From the NCBI RefSeq assembly GCF_001746415.1, contig NZ_MEHJ01000001.1, positions 3,307,001-3,371,000 of the forward strand: a stretch of DNA of 64,000 bases, read 5' to 3'. Below the pieces are notes generated by a model. It worked only from the letters and a program-made list of their open reading frames with translations, was not told where the DNA came from and did not search any database. Position 1 is the first letter of the stretch, and the number at the start of each line of letters is the position of its first letter. The DNA is from Streptomyces agglomeratus. GTDB taxonomy: Bacteria; Actinomycetota; Actinomycetes; Streptomycetales; Streptomycetaceae. This document shows, piece after piece, positions 33,316 to 41,848 of the stretch. The translations under genes and the position numbers were made by a program.

Positions 33316-34932
33316 TCAGCGGAAACGCAGGACCTTGAGCGCCTTCAGGCTGGTGCTCATGAACGCCGCGTACTTCTCGTCGTCCATGCCGAAGGACGGG
33401 GCCATCGGGATCAGCCGCTGGTGGGCGACGGTCTGGGCCTCGGTGTACTTGAGGATGCCCTCGGAGCCGTGCCGGCGGCCGAGGCCGGATTCCTTCATAC
33501 CGCCCATCGGCGCCTGGACGCTGCCGTAGGCCGGGGCGTACCCCTCGTTGATGTTGACCGTGCCGGTCCGCAGGCGGGCGGCGACGGCGTGGCCGCGCTT
33601 GCCGTTCTTCGTCCAGACGCTCGAATTGAGGCCGTACGGAGTGGCGTTGGCCTGCTCGACGACCTCGTCCTCGTCGGTGAACCGGTAGATGGAGACGACG
33701 GGGCCGAAGGTCTCCTCGGCGCACACCGCCATCGGCGCCTCGACGTCGTCCAGGATGGTCGGCTCGAAGAACAGCGGGCCGATGTCGGGACGGGCGACGC
33801 CGCCCGCGACGAGGGTGGCGCCCTTGGCGACGGCCTCCTCGACGTGGCGCCTGACGTTCTCCAATTGGCGCTCGCCGGCCAGCGAGCCCATGTCGGCGCC
33901 GTACGCGAGGGACGTGCCGAGGCGCATCGCCTTCGTACGGGCGGCGAACCGGGCGACGAAGTCGTCGGCGATCGACGCGTGGACGTACAGCCGCTCGATG
34001 GAGATGCACAGCTGTCCGGCGGAGGAGAAGCAGGCACGGACGGCGCCCGCTGCGGCCTTCTCGACGTCGGCGTCCTCCAGGACCAGCATGGCGTTCTTGC
34101 CGCCGAGTTCGAGGGACACGCCGATGAGGCGGGCGGCGGCGCCCTGGGCGACCTCGCGGCCGGTGCGGGTGGAGCCGGTGAAGGAGACGTAGTCGGCGTG
34201 CTTGACGATCTCGGGGCCGACGACCGGGCCGTCGCCGAGGACGACCTGGAAGACCTCGGCGGGCAGTCCGGCCTCGACGAGGAGGTCGCGGGCCCACAGG
34301 GCGGTCAGCGCGGTCTCCGTGTCGGGCTTCATCACGACGGCGTTGCCCGAGACGAAGGCGGGCAGCGCGTCTCCGATCGACAGCTCGAGGGGGTAGTTCC
34401 AGGGTGCGATCTGGCCGACGACACCGCGCGGCTGGCGCAGCTCGGTGACCTTCGTCAGGGTCGGGATCGCGCCGGTGCGCCGCTTGGGCCTGAGGTACGA
34501 GGCGGCCTTGCGGCCGTAGTGGCGGGCGGCTATGGCGACGGCCTGGACCTCCTCGTGCGCGTGGAGGCGGGCCTTGCCGGTCTCCAGCTGTATGAGGTCG
34601 AGCACCTCGGCCTGGCGCTCCAGCACCAGGTCGTGGAAGCGGAGCAGGATCGCGGCGCGCTGCCGTACGGGTACGGCGGCCCAGACGGGCTGGGCGGCGC
34701 GAGCCCGCGCGAAGGCGGTGGCGACGTCCTCGGGGGTGGACTCGGGCAGGTCGGCCAGCTTCTCGCCGGTGAAGGGCGTGTGGTTCGCGGTGCGGCCGGA
34801 GCCCACCACGTCGCGCGTGAGCTGGGCGACCACCTCGGGGGTGACCACGTCGGCCGCGGTGCGCGCACCTGCGGGAGCTGCGGCGATGGGGTTCGTACCG
34901 AGGGCGGCGGCGGGGGCCTGCGAGTCCGTCAT
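33316..34932 (-). CDS. gabD2: Succinate-semialdehyde dehydrogenase (NADP+), GabD2 type
   Basis: 538 residues, aldehyde dehydrogenase superfamily. Motifs: GVVGQIAPWNYPLELSIGDALPA, FTGSTRTGREVAQ, catalytic Glu in VSLELGGKNAML, nucleophile Cys309 in SSAGQLCISIERLY, EETFGPVVSIYRF and GGMKESGLGRRHG. It oxidises succinate semialdehyde (or a similar semialdehyde) to the acid. ATG 34932 begins MTDSQAPA; the ribosome site is poor. Operon leader for the GMC oxidoreductase; an 18-bp palindrome lies 74 bp upstream and may be its operator. Confidence 0.94.
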   Translation of the reverse strand: MTDSQAPAAALGTNPIAAAPAGARTAADVVTPEVVAQLTRDVVGSGRTANHTPFTGEKLADLPESTPEDVATAFARARAAQPVWAAVPVRQRAAILLRFHDLVLERQAEVLDLIQLETGKARLHAHEEVQAVAIAARHYGRKAASYLRPKRRTGAIPTLTKVTELRQPRGVVGQIAPWNYPLELSIGDALPAFVSGNAVVMKPDTETALTALWARDLLVEAGLPAEVFQVVLGDGPVVGPEIVKHADYVSFTGSTRTGREVAQGAAARLIGVSLELGGKNAMLVLEDADVEKAAAGAVRACFSSAGQLCISIERLYVHASIADDFVARFAARTKAMRLGTSLAYGADMGSLAGERQLENVRRHVEEAVAKGATLVAGGVARPDIGPLFFEPTILDDVEAPMAVCAEETFGPVVSIYRFTDEDEVVEQANATPYGLNSSVWTKNGKRGHAVAARLRTGTVNINEGYAPAYGSVQAPMGGMKESGLGRRHGSEGILKYTEAQTVAHQRLIPMAPSFGMDDEKYAAFMSTSLKALKVLRFR

Positions 34933-35005
34933 GAAGGGGAGAGTAAGCCTCCCGCGAGCCTTTTGGTACCCGTCGGTAACGCTTTTCACCGGCCCCACAC
35001 GACCA

Positions 35006-35023
35006 TGCCAGTGTTCACTGGCA
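35006..35023. promoter_or_regulatory. Perfect 18-bp palindrome upstream of gabD2
   Basis: TGCCAGTG-TT-CACTGGCA, 74 bp before the gabD2 start and beside an AT-richer patch, in the position of a TetR/GntR-type operator. The rest of 34933-35210 is GC-rich with repeated GACCGGCTGCC/GGACCG words and no gene. Confidence 0.55.
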
Positions 35024-35210
35024 AATAAGCCCTGATCAGGGGCTTGTGCCCGGCCCCGGGCCCGGTTCGCGTTCTGTCCGCGGACTGGCCCGTGGGGCCG
35101 GCCCGCGGGCTGGTCCGTGCACCGGCCCGTGGACCGGCTGCCCCGGGACCGGCTGCCGGTGGACCGCGGGCGAACTGGCGGCGGACTGCCGGCGCACTGT
35201 CGCCGCCGGA

Positions 35211-36818
35211 CTATCCGCGCGTGAACGAGTCCAGAGCGGTGTCGAAGTGCCGCTTGCCGTCGTCCTGCCGGCCGACCGGCGCCGAGACCCACACGTCGTA
35301 CATCAGCCCGCCCTCCTCCCAGCACAGGTCGTACGTGTGCCGGTCCTCGTCGCCCGGTTCGAAGCCGTCCCGGACGAACTCCCACAGCGCGGCGGCCAGC
35401 CCGTTGTGCGTGGTCCGGGTGACCTTGCCGGCGCGGTACCCGGGGTGGTTGGCCGGCCCCTCGGCGTGCGCCCGTCGCATCTCGCCGAGGGGGCCGCCCG
35501 CCACCGGGCTCTGCTGGCGTACGCCGATCCTTATGCTCTTGTCCGGCGACATGTAGGAGACCTGGCTGTCGTCGGCGGAGCGTTCGTACCCCTCGGGGAC
35601 GGCGAGCGTGAAGCCCGCCGGGTCGGTCACCCTGCGATAGCCGGCCGGGGGCGTACGGCCGGCGTCGGCCGTACCGGTCGGGGCGGGGTCCCCGTCGCCG
35701 GGTCGCGTCGACACGGTCGAGGTGACCGTGCGGGTGGGCGCGTCGCCCGTACGGCCGCCGCCCCGCCCTTCGCCGTCACCGTCGCTGTCGCGCAGGAACA
35801 GCGTCGCCGTCGCCGCGCCGGCCCCCGCCATCACGGCGACGAGAACGCTCGCGACGAGCGCGCCCCGGACACCGCCGGCCCTGGACCGCTTGGGGGCGAG
35901 AGGGACGTGCGCCTGCGTCGGGGTGAAACGCGGCGCGGCCTCGGGCGCGATCCCCGTCGCGAGGAACGCGAACAGCAGCCGCTCCGCCTCGGCCGCGCCG
36001 AGCCGGCGCTCCGGATCGCGCTCCAGGAGGCGTCGTACGACGGAAAGCAGCGGTCCGGCGGCGGCGGGCGGCACGATCGGGTCATGCATCACGGCGCACA
36101 GGACACCGCCGAGTGAGTCCCGGTGGAAAGGGGATTCGCCGCTCACCGCCGTACACAGCAGCACTCCGAGCGACCACAGGTCGGAGGCCGGGCCCGCCGG
36201 GCCGCCCTCCATCCGCTCGGGCGCGGTGTACTCGGGAGAACCGACGAAGGCCCCGGCGTCGGTGATCGTGGTGCCGCCGTCCAGCTGCGCGATCCCGAAG
36301 TCGGTGAGGACGACGCGGCCGGTCCCCGATTCCAGCAGCACGTTGTCGGGCTTGAGGTCACGGTGCAGCACACCGCGCTCATGGGCCATACGCAGCGCAC
36401 CGACCAGCGCGAGGCCGATCCGCGCGGCCTCCCGGACGCCGACCGGGCCCTCGGCGGTGATCCGGTCCGCGAGCGAATCACCGTCGATCCGCTCCATGAT
36501 GATGTAGGAGAGCCCGGTGCCGGGGTCCTCCACGATGTCGTGGACGACGATCACATGCGGGTGGACGAGCTGCGCCACGGTCCTGGCCTCGCGGAGGGAG
36601 CGCTCCCGCCGCAGTTGCACGTCGGCAGTGGGCACGCCCGGTTCGTCGCCGCCGAAATGGAGCTCCTTGACGGCGACCTGCCGGCCGAGCAGCTCGTCGG
36701 TGGCCTGCCAGACGGTCCCCATGCCGCCGCGCCCGAGCCGGTCGCCGAGACGGTAACGCCCGGCGATCAGACGGCCGCCGCCTCCGGTCCCCCCGGTCAT
36801 CGCGTGTGAGTGGTCCAC
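35211..36818 (-). CDS. Membrane Ser/Thr protein kinase (Hanks type)
   Basis: 535 residues. Gly-loop GRGGMGTVW (29-37), Lys51 in VAVKEL, HRDLKPDN (152-159), DFG (173-175), SPEYTAPERM and DLWSLGVLL: all catalytic residues are present. One membrane helix lies near 330-352 (ALVASVLVAVMAGAGAATATLFL). The extracytoplasmic part begins GYRRVTDPAGFTLAVPEGYERS, a short beta-rich sensor module also found in the two upstream kinases. GTG 36818 with AGGAG. S. coelicolor has a comparable kinase cluster reported to act with the spore-wall synthesising complex; one-to-one orthology is not claimed. Confidence 0.93.
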   Translation of the reverse strand: MDHSHAMTGGTGGGGRLIAGRYRLGDRLGRGGMGTVWQATDELLGRQVAVKELHFGGDEPGVPTADVQLRRERSLREARTVAQLVHPHVIVVHDIVEDPGTGLSYIIMERIDGDSLADRITAEGPVGVREAARIGLALVGALRMAHERGVLHRDLKPDNVLLESGTGRVVLTDFGIAQLDGGTTITDAGAFVGSPEYTAPERMEGGPAGPASDLWSLGVLLCTAVSGESPFHRDSLGGVLCAVMHDPIVPPAAAGPLLSVVRRLLERDPERRLGAAEAERLLFAFLATGIAPEAAPRFTPTQAHVPLAPKRSRAGGVRGALVASVLVAVMAGAGAATATLFLRDSDGDGEGRGGGRTGDAPTRTVTSTVSTRPGDGDPAPTGTADAGRTPPAGYRRVTDPAGFTLAVPEGYERSADDSQVSYMSPDKSIRIGVRQQSPVAGGPLGEMRRAHAEGPANHPGYRAGKVTRTTHNGLAAALWEFVRDGFEPGDEDRHTYDLCWEEGGLMYDVWVSAPVGRQDDGKRHFDTALDSFTRG

Positions 36819-36860
36819 GTCTCCTGTCCTGCCCCGCGTCTAGGAGTCCCAAGGGCCTGG

Positions 36861-39527
36861 TCAGCCGCCTGTCACCCGGTAGGCCGCCGTGGCCTGTTCG
36901 TAGATCTCGGTGATCTCGTCCCGCTGGGCCTCGGGGCCGATGACCTGGACGACGTGGTACCGGCCTCCGACGATCATCGCGAGGTTACGGACGTACACAT
37001 CGCGCCCACTGCTGTCCTGCCAGGTGAACTGGCCTTCCGCCATGGCCTGCCGGCCGACGTCGATGCGCCGCAGGCCGTTCTGGGTGGACCAGGAGGAGTC
37101 CCTGACGGGCTGGAGTTCACGCTCCTTCTTGAGCTGGTAGTCCATCGGGTCGCTGCCGTGCTCCTCGACCGTGTCGCGACCGGGCACGATCACCAGCTCG
37201 AAGCCGCCGCCCCGGTAGCGGACCTGGCCGGCGTCGTTGACCGGCCGCCGTTCCCAGTCCTTGTCGACGGCGATCTGGAAGCCCTCCGGGTCCTTGCGGA
37301 GCGCGTACCCCTCGGCGACGTCGCCGGCCGGGACGGAGGTCTGCGGCTGCTGGGAGCCGGGCGTCCGCTGCGCGGGCGGCGGCTTGCTCGCCGTCCCGGC
37401 GGAGGGCCCCGGCGTGGTGGGCGCGCCGGTGCTCCGGCTGTCGCCCGCGTTCTCGGGAGCGCCCGTGCTCGCGCCCCGGCTGCCGTCCTGGCTTCCGCCG
37501 TCCTCACCGGCCTTCGGCATGAAGACCATCGCGTAGACGAGGGCGGCGGTCAGGCCGAGGAGGATCAGGAGCAGGAGCGTGCGCCCCAGCGAACGCGGGC
37601 CGCCGCGCTGCTTCGACTGGATCCGCGGCTCCTTGATGCGCGGCTCGCGGGGAGGCCGTGGCCCGGCGGGCTCGGCCCTGGCTCTGGTCTTCTTGTGCCG
37701 GTGGCGGCCGTGCACGTCGGACGACCCGGCGCGGCGCCTGCGTCGTACGAGCTCGCCCCGGCGGCGCACGATGGGCAGACGCGCGGCGTCCACGGCCGGC
37801 AGCGGCACGATGTCCGCACCGGCCTCCGGCTCGGGCGCGGACCGTACGAGCGAGCGGAGCCAGCCGCGCAGCTCCTCGAAGTCGGGCCGCTCCGTCGGGT
37901 CCTGACGCAGCAGCGACTCGACCACGGGACGCAGCGGGCCGCACTCCTCGGCGAAGGCGGGGGGCTCGGCGCAGACCAGCTGCACCAGCTCTATGGCGCT
38001 CTCCTCCGGGTACGGGGCATGGCCCTGCACGGTACGGAAGAGGAGGGCGCCCAGGGCCCAGAGGTCGGTCGAGGGGCCGATGGGCGGGGCGAGCTGCCAG
38101 TTCCCGTGGACGGAGCCGGCCTGCTCGGGCGCCCAGCGCTCGGTGACCGCGCCGACAACGGCGATCCGCGCCTGGCGGGCCCGCTCGGCGGCGAGCGGAG
38201 TGGCGGGTCCCCGGTGGGCGGGCACCTGCCCGTCCTGGCCGCCGGCCACCACCTCGTCCCACTTGCGGGCCTGTCCCCGCGCGGGACCACTGGGCGTCTC
38301 GGCGCCGGCGGAGTCCTGCCCCCGGCGCAGGCCGTCTGCCCGCATGCCGTCGCCCGCGGGTGAGCGGGGGACCGCGCCGTGCCAGGAGTCGTCGTAGGCG
38401 CCGGACGTGGACGGGCGGCTGCTGCCGGCCCGGGCTCCGGGGGCTTCGGGGGCTGGGTTCGCCGCACCGCCGGAGCCGGAGTGCCAGCCGCTCACGGTGC
38501 CGGGCCCGGCCGGGCGGGCGCCGTCCTGCCGGGCGCCGTTCGGTTCGGGACGCCGGGCGAGCTCGGTGGAAGCGCCTTCGGGCGCGGTGTCCACGTACGG
38601 GCTGATCGCACGCGGGCCCCCGACGGCCGGACGCTGCGCAGGCAACACGCCTTCGCCGCCCGGGCGCTGCTCCTCCGCCACCCGCGCCGCCGCACGCGCG
38701 CCCGCGCGGTACGCCGCGATGGCCCCGGCGCGCGCGGCGCGGACCTCGGCGCCGGGGTTTCCGCCGCCCGCGGGCAGCGCCGTGCGCACACCGGCGCCGG
38801 GGGTGCCGGCGCCGTACGCGCCCGGCTCGGGCCCGGACAGCTCGGGCCCGGCCGGCTCAGGCAGGGGAGCCGCACCTGCGGCGTCGCCCCAACTGCCGCC
38901 GTCGTCCTCCGTGTCCGCCGCGGAATCCGCCGGCACCGGCACGGGGGCGTATCCGCAGAGCGCCTCCTCCGCCGCGCCGGCCGCGAGGCCGGTCAGGACG
39001 ATGCGGCCGTCGTCGCAGACGAGCACCGTACGGACGGTGATGTTCCGGTGGGTCCAGCCGTGCGCGTGCAGCACCCGCAGGGCGGTCAGCACGTCGGCGG
39101 CGATCTCCGCGGCCCGGTAGGGATTGAGCGGCTTCTCGGCCAGCAGCGCCGCCAGCGGGCGCGCCGCCACCAGTTCACTCACTATCCACAGCGAGCCGCC
39201 CTCGGCGAAGACGTCGAAGACCTGGTCGAGCCGCGGGTGGTCGGGAATCTGCGCCGCGGCCTGCGCCGCCTCGATGGCCCGCCGCACGGCGGGATCGGCC
39301 GGCCGCCGCGTCGTACGCCCGGCAGCACGCCGCTGCGCCGCCGCCCCGCCGCCCTCGCCGTCCAGGAACTCGGCGTCCACGACCTCGGGTAACGGCACCT
39401 GGCGGACCAGGACTTCCTGGCCGCTGTACGTGTCGAATGCCCTGGTCTCGACCAGTTCGTACGCGTCAGAAGGCGGCAACGGAAGGCGGTAGCGGTCGGC
39501 AAGTACCCGTCCCGCGTAGTCGTCCAC
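36861..39527 (-). CDS. Membrane pseudokinase with long disordered insertion and a TTA codon
   Basis: 888 residues from GTG 39527 (GGGGAGG upstream). The fold is kinase-like but the catalytic residues are lost: the VAVK lysine is Arg42, HRD is HRN (160-162, followed by ITVRTVL), DFG is GLA (180-182), and no Gly-loop is visible. About 280 residues of Gly/Ala/Pro/Ser-rich disorder separate this from the C-lobe (WAPEQ...DLWALGALLFRTVQG). A membrane helix (TLLLLILLGLTAALVYAMVF) precedes an extracellular domain starting GYALRKDPEGFQIAV, as in the flanking kinases. Codon 46 is leucine TTA (39390-39392), predicting bldA dependence. Probably a scaffold or allosteric partner of the adjacent active kinases. 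Confidence 0.87.
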   Translation of the reverse strand: MDDYAGRVLADRYRLPLPPSDAYELVETRAFDTYSGQEVLVRQVPLPEVVDAEFLDGEGGGAAAQRRAAGRTTRRPADPAVRRAIEAAQAAAQIPDHPRLDQVFDVFAEGGSLWIVSELVAARPLAALLAEKPLNPYRAAEIAADVLTALRVLHAHGWTHRNITVRTVLVCDDGRIVLTGLAAGAAEEALCGYAPVPVPADSAADTEDDGGSWGDAAGAAPLPEPAGPELSGPEPGAYGAGTPGAGVRTALPAGGGNPGAEVRAARAGAIAAYRAGARAAARVAEEQRPGGEGVLPAQRPAVGGPRAISPYVDTAPEGASTELARRPEPNGARQDGARPAGPGTVSGWHSGSGGAANPAPEAPGARAGSSRPSTSGAYDDSWHGAVPRSPAGDGMRADGLRRGQDSAGAETPSGPARGQARKWDEVVAGGQDGQVPAHRGPATPLAAERARQARIAVVGAVTERWAPEQAGSVHGNWQLAPPIGPSTDLWALGALLFRTVQGHAPYPEESAIELVQLVCAEPPAFAEECGPLRPVVESLLRQDPTERPDFEELRGWLRSLVRSAPEPEAGADIVPLPAVDAARLPIVRRRGELVRRRRRAGSSDVHGRHRHKKTRARAEPAGPRPPREPRIKEPRIQSKQRGGPRSLGRTLLLLILLGLTAALVYAMVFMPKAGEDGGSQDGSRGASTGAPENAGDSRSTGAPTTPGPSAGTASKPPPAQRTPGSQQPQTSVPAGDVAEGYALRKDPEGFQIAVDKDWERRPVNDAGQVRYRGGGFELVIVPGRDTVEEHGSDPMDYQLKKERELQPVRDSSWSTQNGLRRIDVGRQAMAEGQFTWQDSSGRDVYVRNLAMIVGGRYHVVQVIGPEAQRDEITEIYEQATAAYRVTGG

Positions 39528-39557
39528 GACGCCTCCCCAGAGCGCGCTGTTCTCCGA

Positions 39558-39592
39558 ACCAAGTGACCGACACCAAGTGACCGACACCAAGT
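39558..39592. repeat. 14-bp direct repeats upstream of the pseudokinase gene
   Basis: ACCAAGTGACCGAC at 39558-39571 and 39572-39585 exactly, then ACCAAGT (39586-39592). They lie 31-65 bp before the start in the 164-bp gap, so they overlap the likely promoter; iteron-like regulator sites are possible. Confidence 0.65.
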
Positions 39593-39691
39593 CGTCAATT
39601 ACGGTCGCGTACGGTCAGTCCACGAGCTCTCACGATACGTGGCCGGACCGGACCGCGCCGCCGGGTCTCGCCAACCCGGCGGTAATGTGTG

Positions 39692-41614
39692 TCAGTCCTT
39701 CGGCTTGAACGTGTCGAACGCGGTCTCGCGCAGCGTCCGGCACTCCTTGCCGTTCCACTCACTGGCCTTACAGGTCACCATGATGGAGTAACCCCGCCTG
39801 GCGTCCACCTTGAAGCCCCGGTTGAGCACGTGCGTGCGCATCCCGTTGCTGTCGCGCTCGAACTCCCAGTCGGCGGTGGTGGGGTAGCCGTTGTAGTCGA
39901 CGGGCCGTATTCCGAGGTGCTTGTAGTTGTTGCTGGTCGCGGCCACTCCGAGCCGGGCAGCGGCCCAGGCCGCCTCCGCGTCGTCCTTGGGACTGGCGTT
40001 GAAGTCGACCTGAACGCGCGGGTAACCGCCGTTCCTGTTGTAGATGCCGCCGGAGCTCACGCCCGCCACGTCGTTCATCCTGAACCCCTTGGGCATGGCC
40101 ATCGTGAAGTGGAAGCGGTCGTCACTGACCTTCACGTAGCCCTCGGGCAGCGCGCCGTCCTTCGGCGGGTCCTCCGTCTTGGAATCGTCGTTGCCGTCGT
40201 CGTTGCCGTCGTCCTTGCCCTGACCGGAATCCTGGGTCTGGCCGTTGCCCTGACCCTGCCCCGTGCCCGGAGTCGCGTCCTTGCCGGCGTCGGCTTCCTT
40301 GCCCTTGTCCGTGCCGCCCTTGGCATCGCCACCGGCGGTGGCGCCGCTCGAAGAGGACGTCTCGTCCTTGGACTTGCCCTGCGGCTTGTCGTCCGGACCG
40401 TTCAGCGCGACAGCGAGCACCGTGCCGAGCACCGCGAGCGCCGCGACCACCGCCACTATCACCAGCGTGCGACGCGGCACGACATCGGTGAGCGAGGCCC
40501 GCGCCGGCGGCCTGGGACCCGCCGGGGACTGCGACTGCGACTGGGTACGCGCCTGCGCACCCTGCTTCTGCCTGGCGGCCTGGGCCGCCGCCGCGTTGCG
40601 TACGGACTTCAGGGCACCGCGCACCCGATCGCTCGCGGCCGGGCCTTCGTCCGCCGCCGCGGTGCTCTTGGCCGGACGCACCGCGCCGAGCACGTCGTCG
40701 GGGACGGGCGGCAGCGCCACCACCCGTGTCGCCTCCGGCGACGGTTCGGGCTCGGCGGGCTTGTCGGGCAGGTTGATCACATCGTTGAGGAGCGCGCGCG
40801 CACCCGCGTCGTCGAGCCGCTGCTGGGGGTCCTTGGCCAGCAGACCGTAGATGACCTCTTCCAGAGGGCCCGCGTTCTTCGGCGGGTCGAGCGGTTCGGT
40901 CATCACGGCCGTGAGGGTCGCGATCGCGGACCCCTTGTCGTACGGCGGGGTGCCCTCCACCGACGCGTACAGCAGACCGCCGAGCGACCACAGGTCGGCC
41001 GCCGGGCCCGGCTTGTGCCCACGGGCCCGCTCCGGCGAGATGTAGGACGGCGCGCCCACCAGCATGCCGGTCGACGTGATCGACGGATCGCCCTCGACCT
41101 GCGCGATGCCGAAGTCGGTCAGGACGACCCGGCCGTCCTCGGAGATCAGGACGTTGGAGGGCTTCACGTCGCGGTGCAGGATGCCCTGGCGGTGTGCGGC
41201 GCGCAGCACGTCGAGGATCGCGAGGCCGACTTCGGCGGCCCGACGCGGAGTCAGCAGCCCGTCCTGGCGCACGACGTCGGCCAGCGACTTGCCCTCGATC
41301 AGCTCCATGACGATCCACGGCCGGTCGTCCTCGTCGACGACGTCGTAGACGGTCACGGCGCCGTTGTTGCGGATGCGGGCGATCGCCTTCGCCTCACGAA
41401 GGGTGCGCGTGATGAGCCGGCGCTTCTCCTCGTCGTCGATGCTCGTGGGGAAGCGCAGTTCCTTCACCGCGACCGTGCGGCTCAGCGTCTCGTCGACGGC
41501 GCGCCAGACCGTACCCATGCCGCCCCGGCCGAGCACCTCTCCGAGCCGGTACCGCCCAGCGAGAAGACGCCCCTTGGGCTCCTTGGGCTCCTTGGACTGC
41601 TCCGCCTCCGACAT
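39692..41614 (-). CDS. Membrane Ser/Thr protein kinase (Hanks type)
   Basis: 640 residues from ATG 41614 (AGAGGGGA upstream). Gly-loop GRGGMGTVW (29-37), Lys51, HRDVKPSN (147-154), DFG (167-169), APSYISPERARG and DLWSLGGLLY: an active kinase. A Gln/Ser-rich juxtamembrane region, membrane helix (TLVIVAVVAALAVLGTVLAVAL) and a low-complexity Gly/Asp/Lys/Gln linker lead to an extracellular domain (GYVKVSDDRFHFTMAMPKGFRM...ETAFDTFKP) shared in pattern with the next two genes. Top gene of the kinase cluster. Confidence 0.95.
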   Translation of the reverse strand: MSEAEQSKEPKEPKGRLLAGRYRLGEVLGRGGMGTVWRAVDETLSRTVAVKELRFPTSIDDEEKRRLITRTLREAKAIARIRNNGAVTVYDVVDEDDRPWIVMELIEGKSLADVVRQDGLLTPRRAAEVGLAILDVLRAAHRQGILHRDVKPSNVLISEDGRVVLTDFGIAQVEGDPSITSTGMLVGAPSYISPERARGHKPGPAADLWSLGGLLYASVEGTPPYDKGSAIATLTAVMTEPLDPPKNAGPLEEVIYGLLAKDPQQRLDDAGARALLNDVINLPDKPAEPEPSPEATRVVALPPVPDDVLGAVRPAKSTAAADEGPAASDRVRGALKSVRNAAAAQAARQKQGAQARTQSQSQSPAGPRPPARASLTDVVPRRTLVIVAVVAALAVLGTVLAVALNGPDDKPQGKSKDETSSSSGATAGGDAKGGTDKGKEADAGKDATPGTGQGQGNGQTQDSGQGKDDGNDDGNDDSKTEDPPKDGALPEGYVKVSDDRFHFTMAMPKGFRMNDVAGVSSGGIYNRNGGYPRVQVDFNASPKDDAEAAWAAARLGVAATSNNYKHLGIRPVDYNGYPTTADWEFERDSNGMRTHVLNRGFKVDARRGYSIMVTCKASEWNGKECRTLRETAFDTFKPKD

Positions 41615-41720
41615 GCGTCCCCTCTGCGATCCCTGATTTTCGCCCGCGATGGCTGCGTTCCAGGGTGATGCAGTAACACGCCCTGGCAGAGCCTTCATTG
41701 TCCCTCACCGCGCGACCGAT

Positions 41721-41772
41721 CGTGGTCCCGGGTCGGCGGGGCCTTTCGGCCGGCCGAACAAAAGGGACCACG
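41721..41772 (-). terminator. Stem-loop downstream of glpD
   Basis: CGTGGTCCC (41721-41729) pairs with GGGACCACG (41764-41772); the 34-nt loop contains its own palindrome TTCGGCCGGCCGAA. Lies 77 bp after the glpD stop, in the 234-bp gap before the kinase promoter. Confidence 0.6.
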
Positions 41773-41848
41773 CGCAGGTCACAGCGGTGTCAGAGCCGTC
41801 GCGCCGAACCTCCCCGCCCCCTTGCCGAGTTCGCCGCATTACGGGCAG

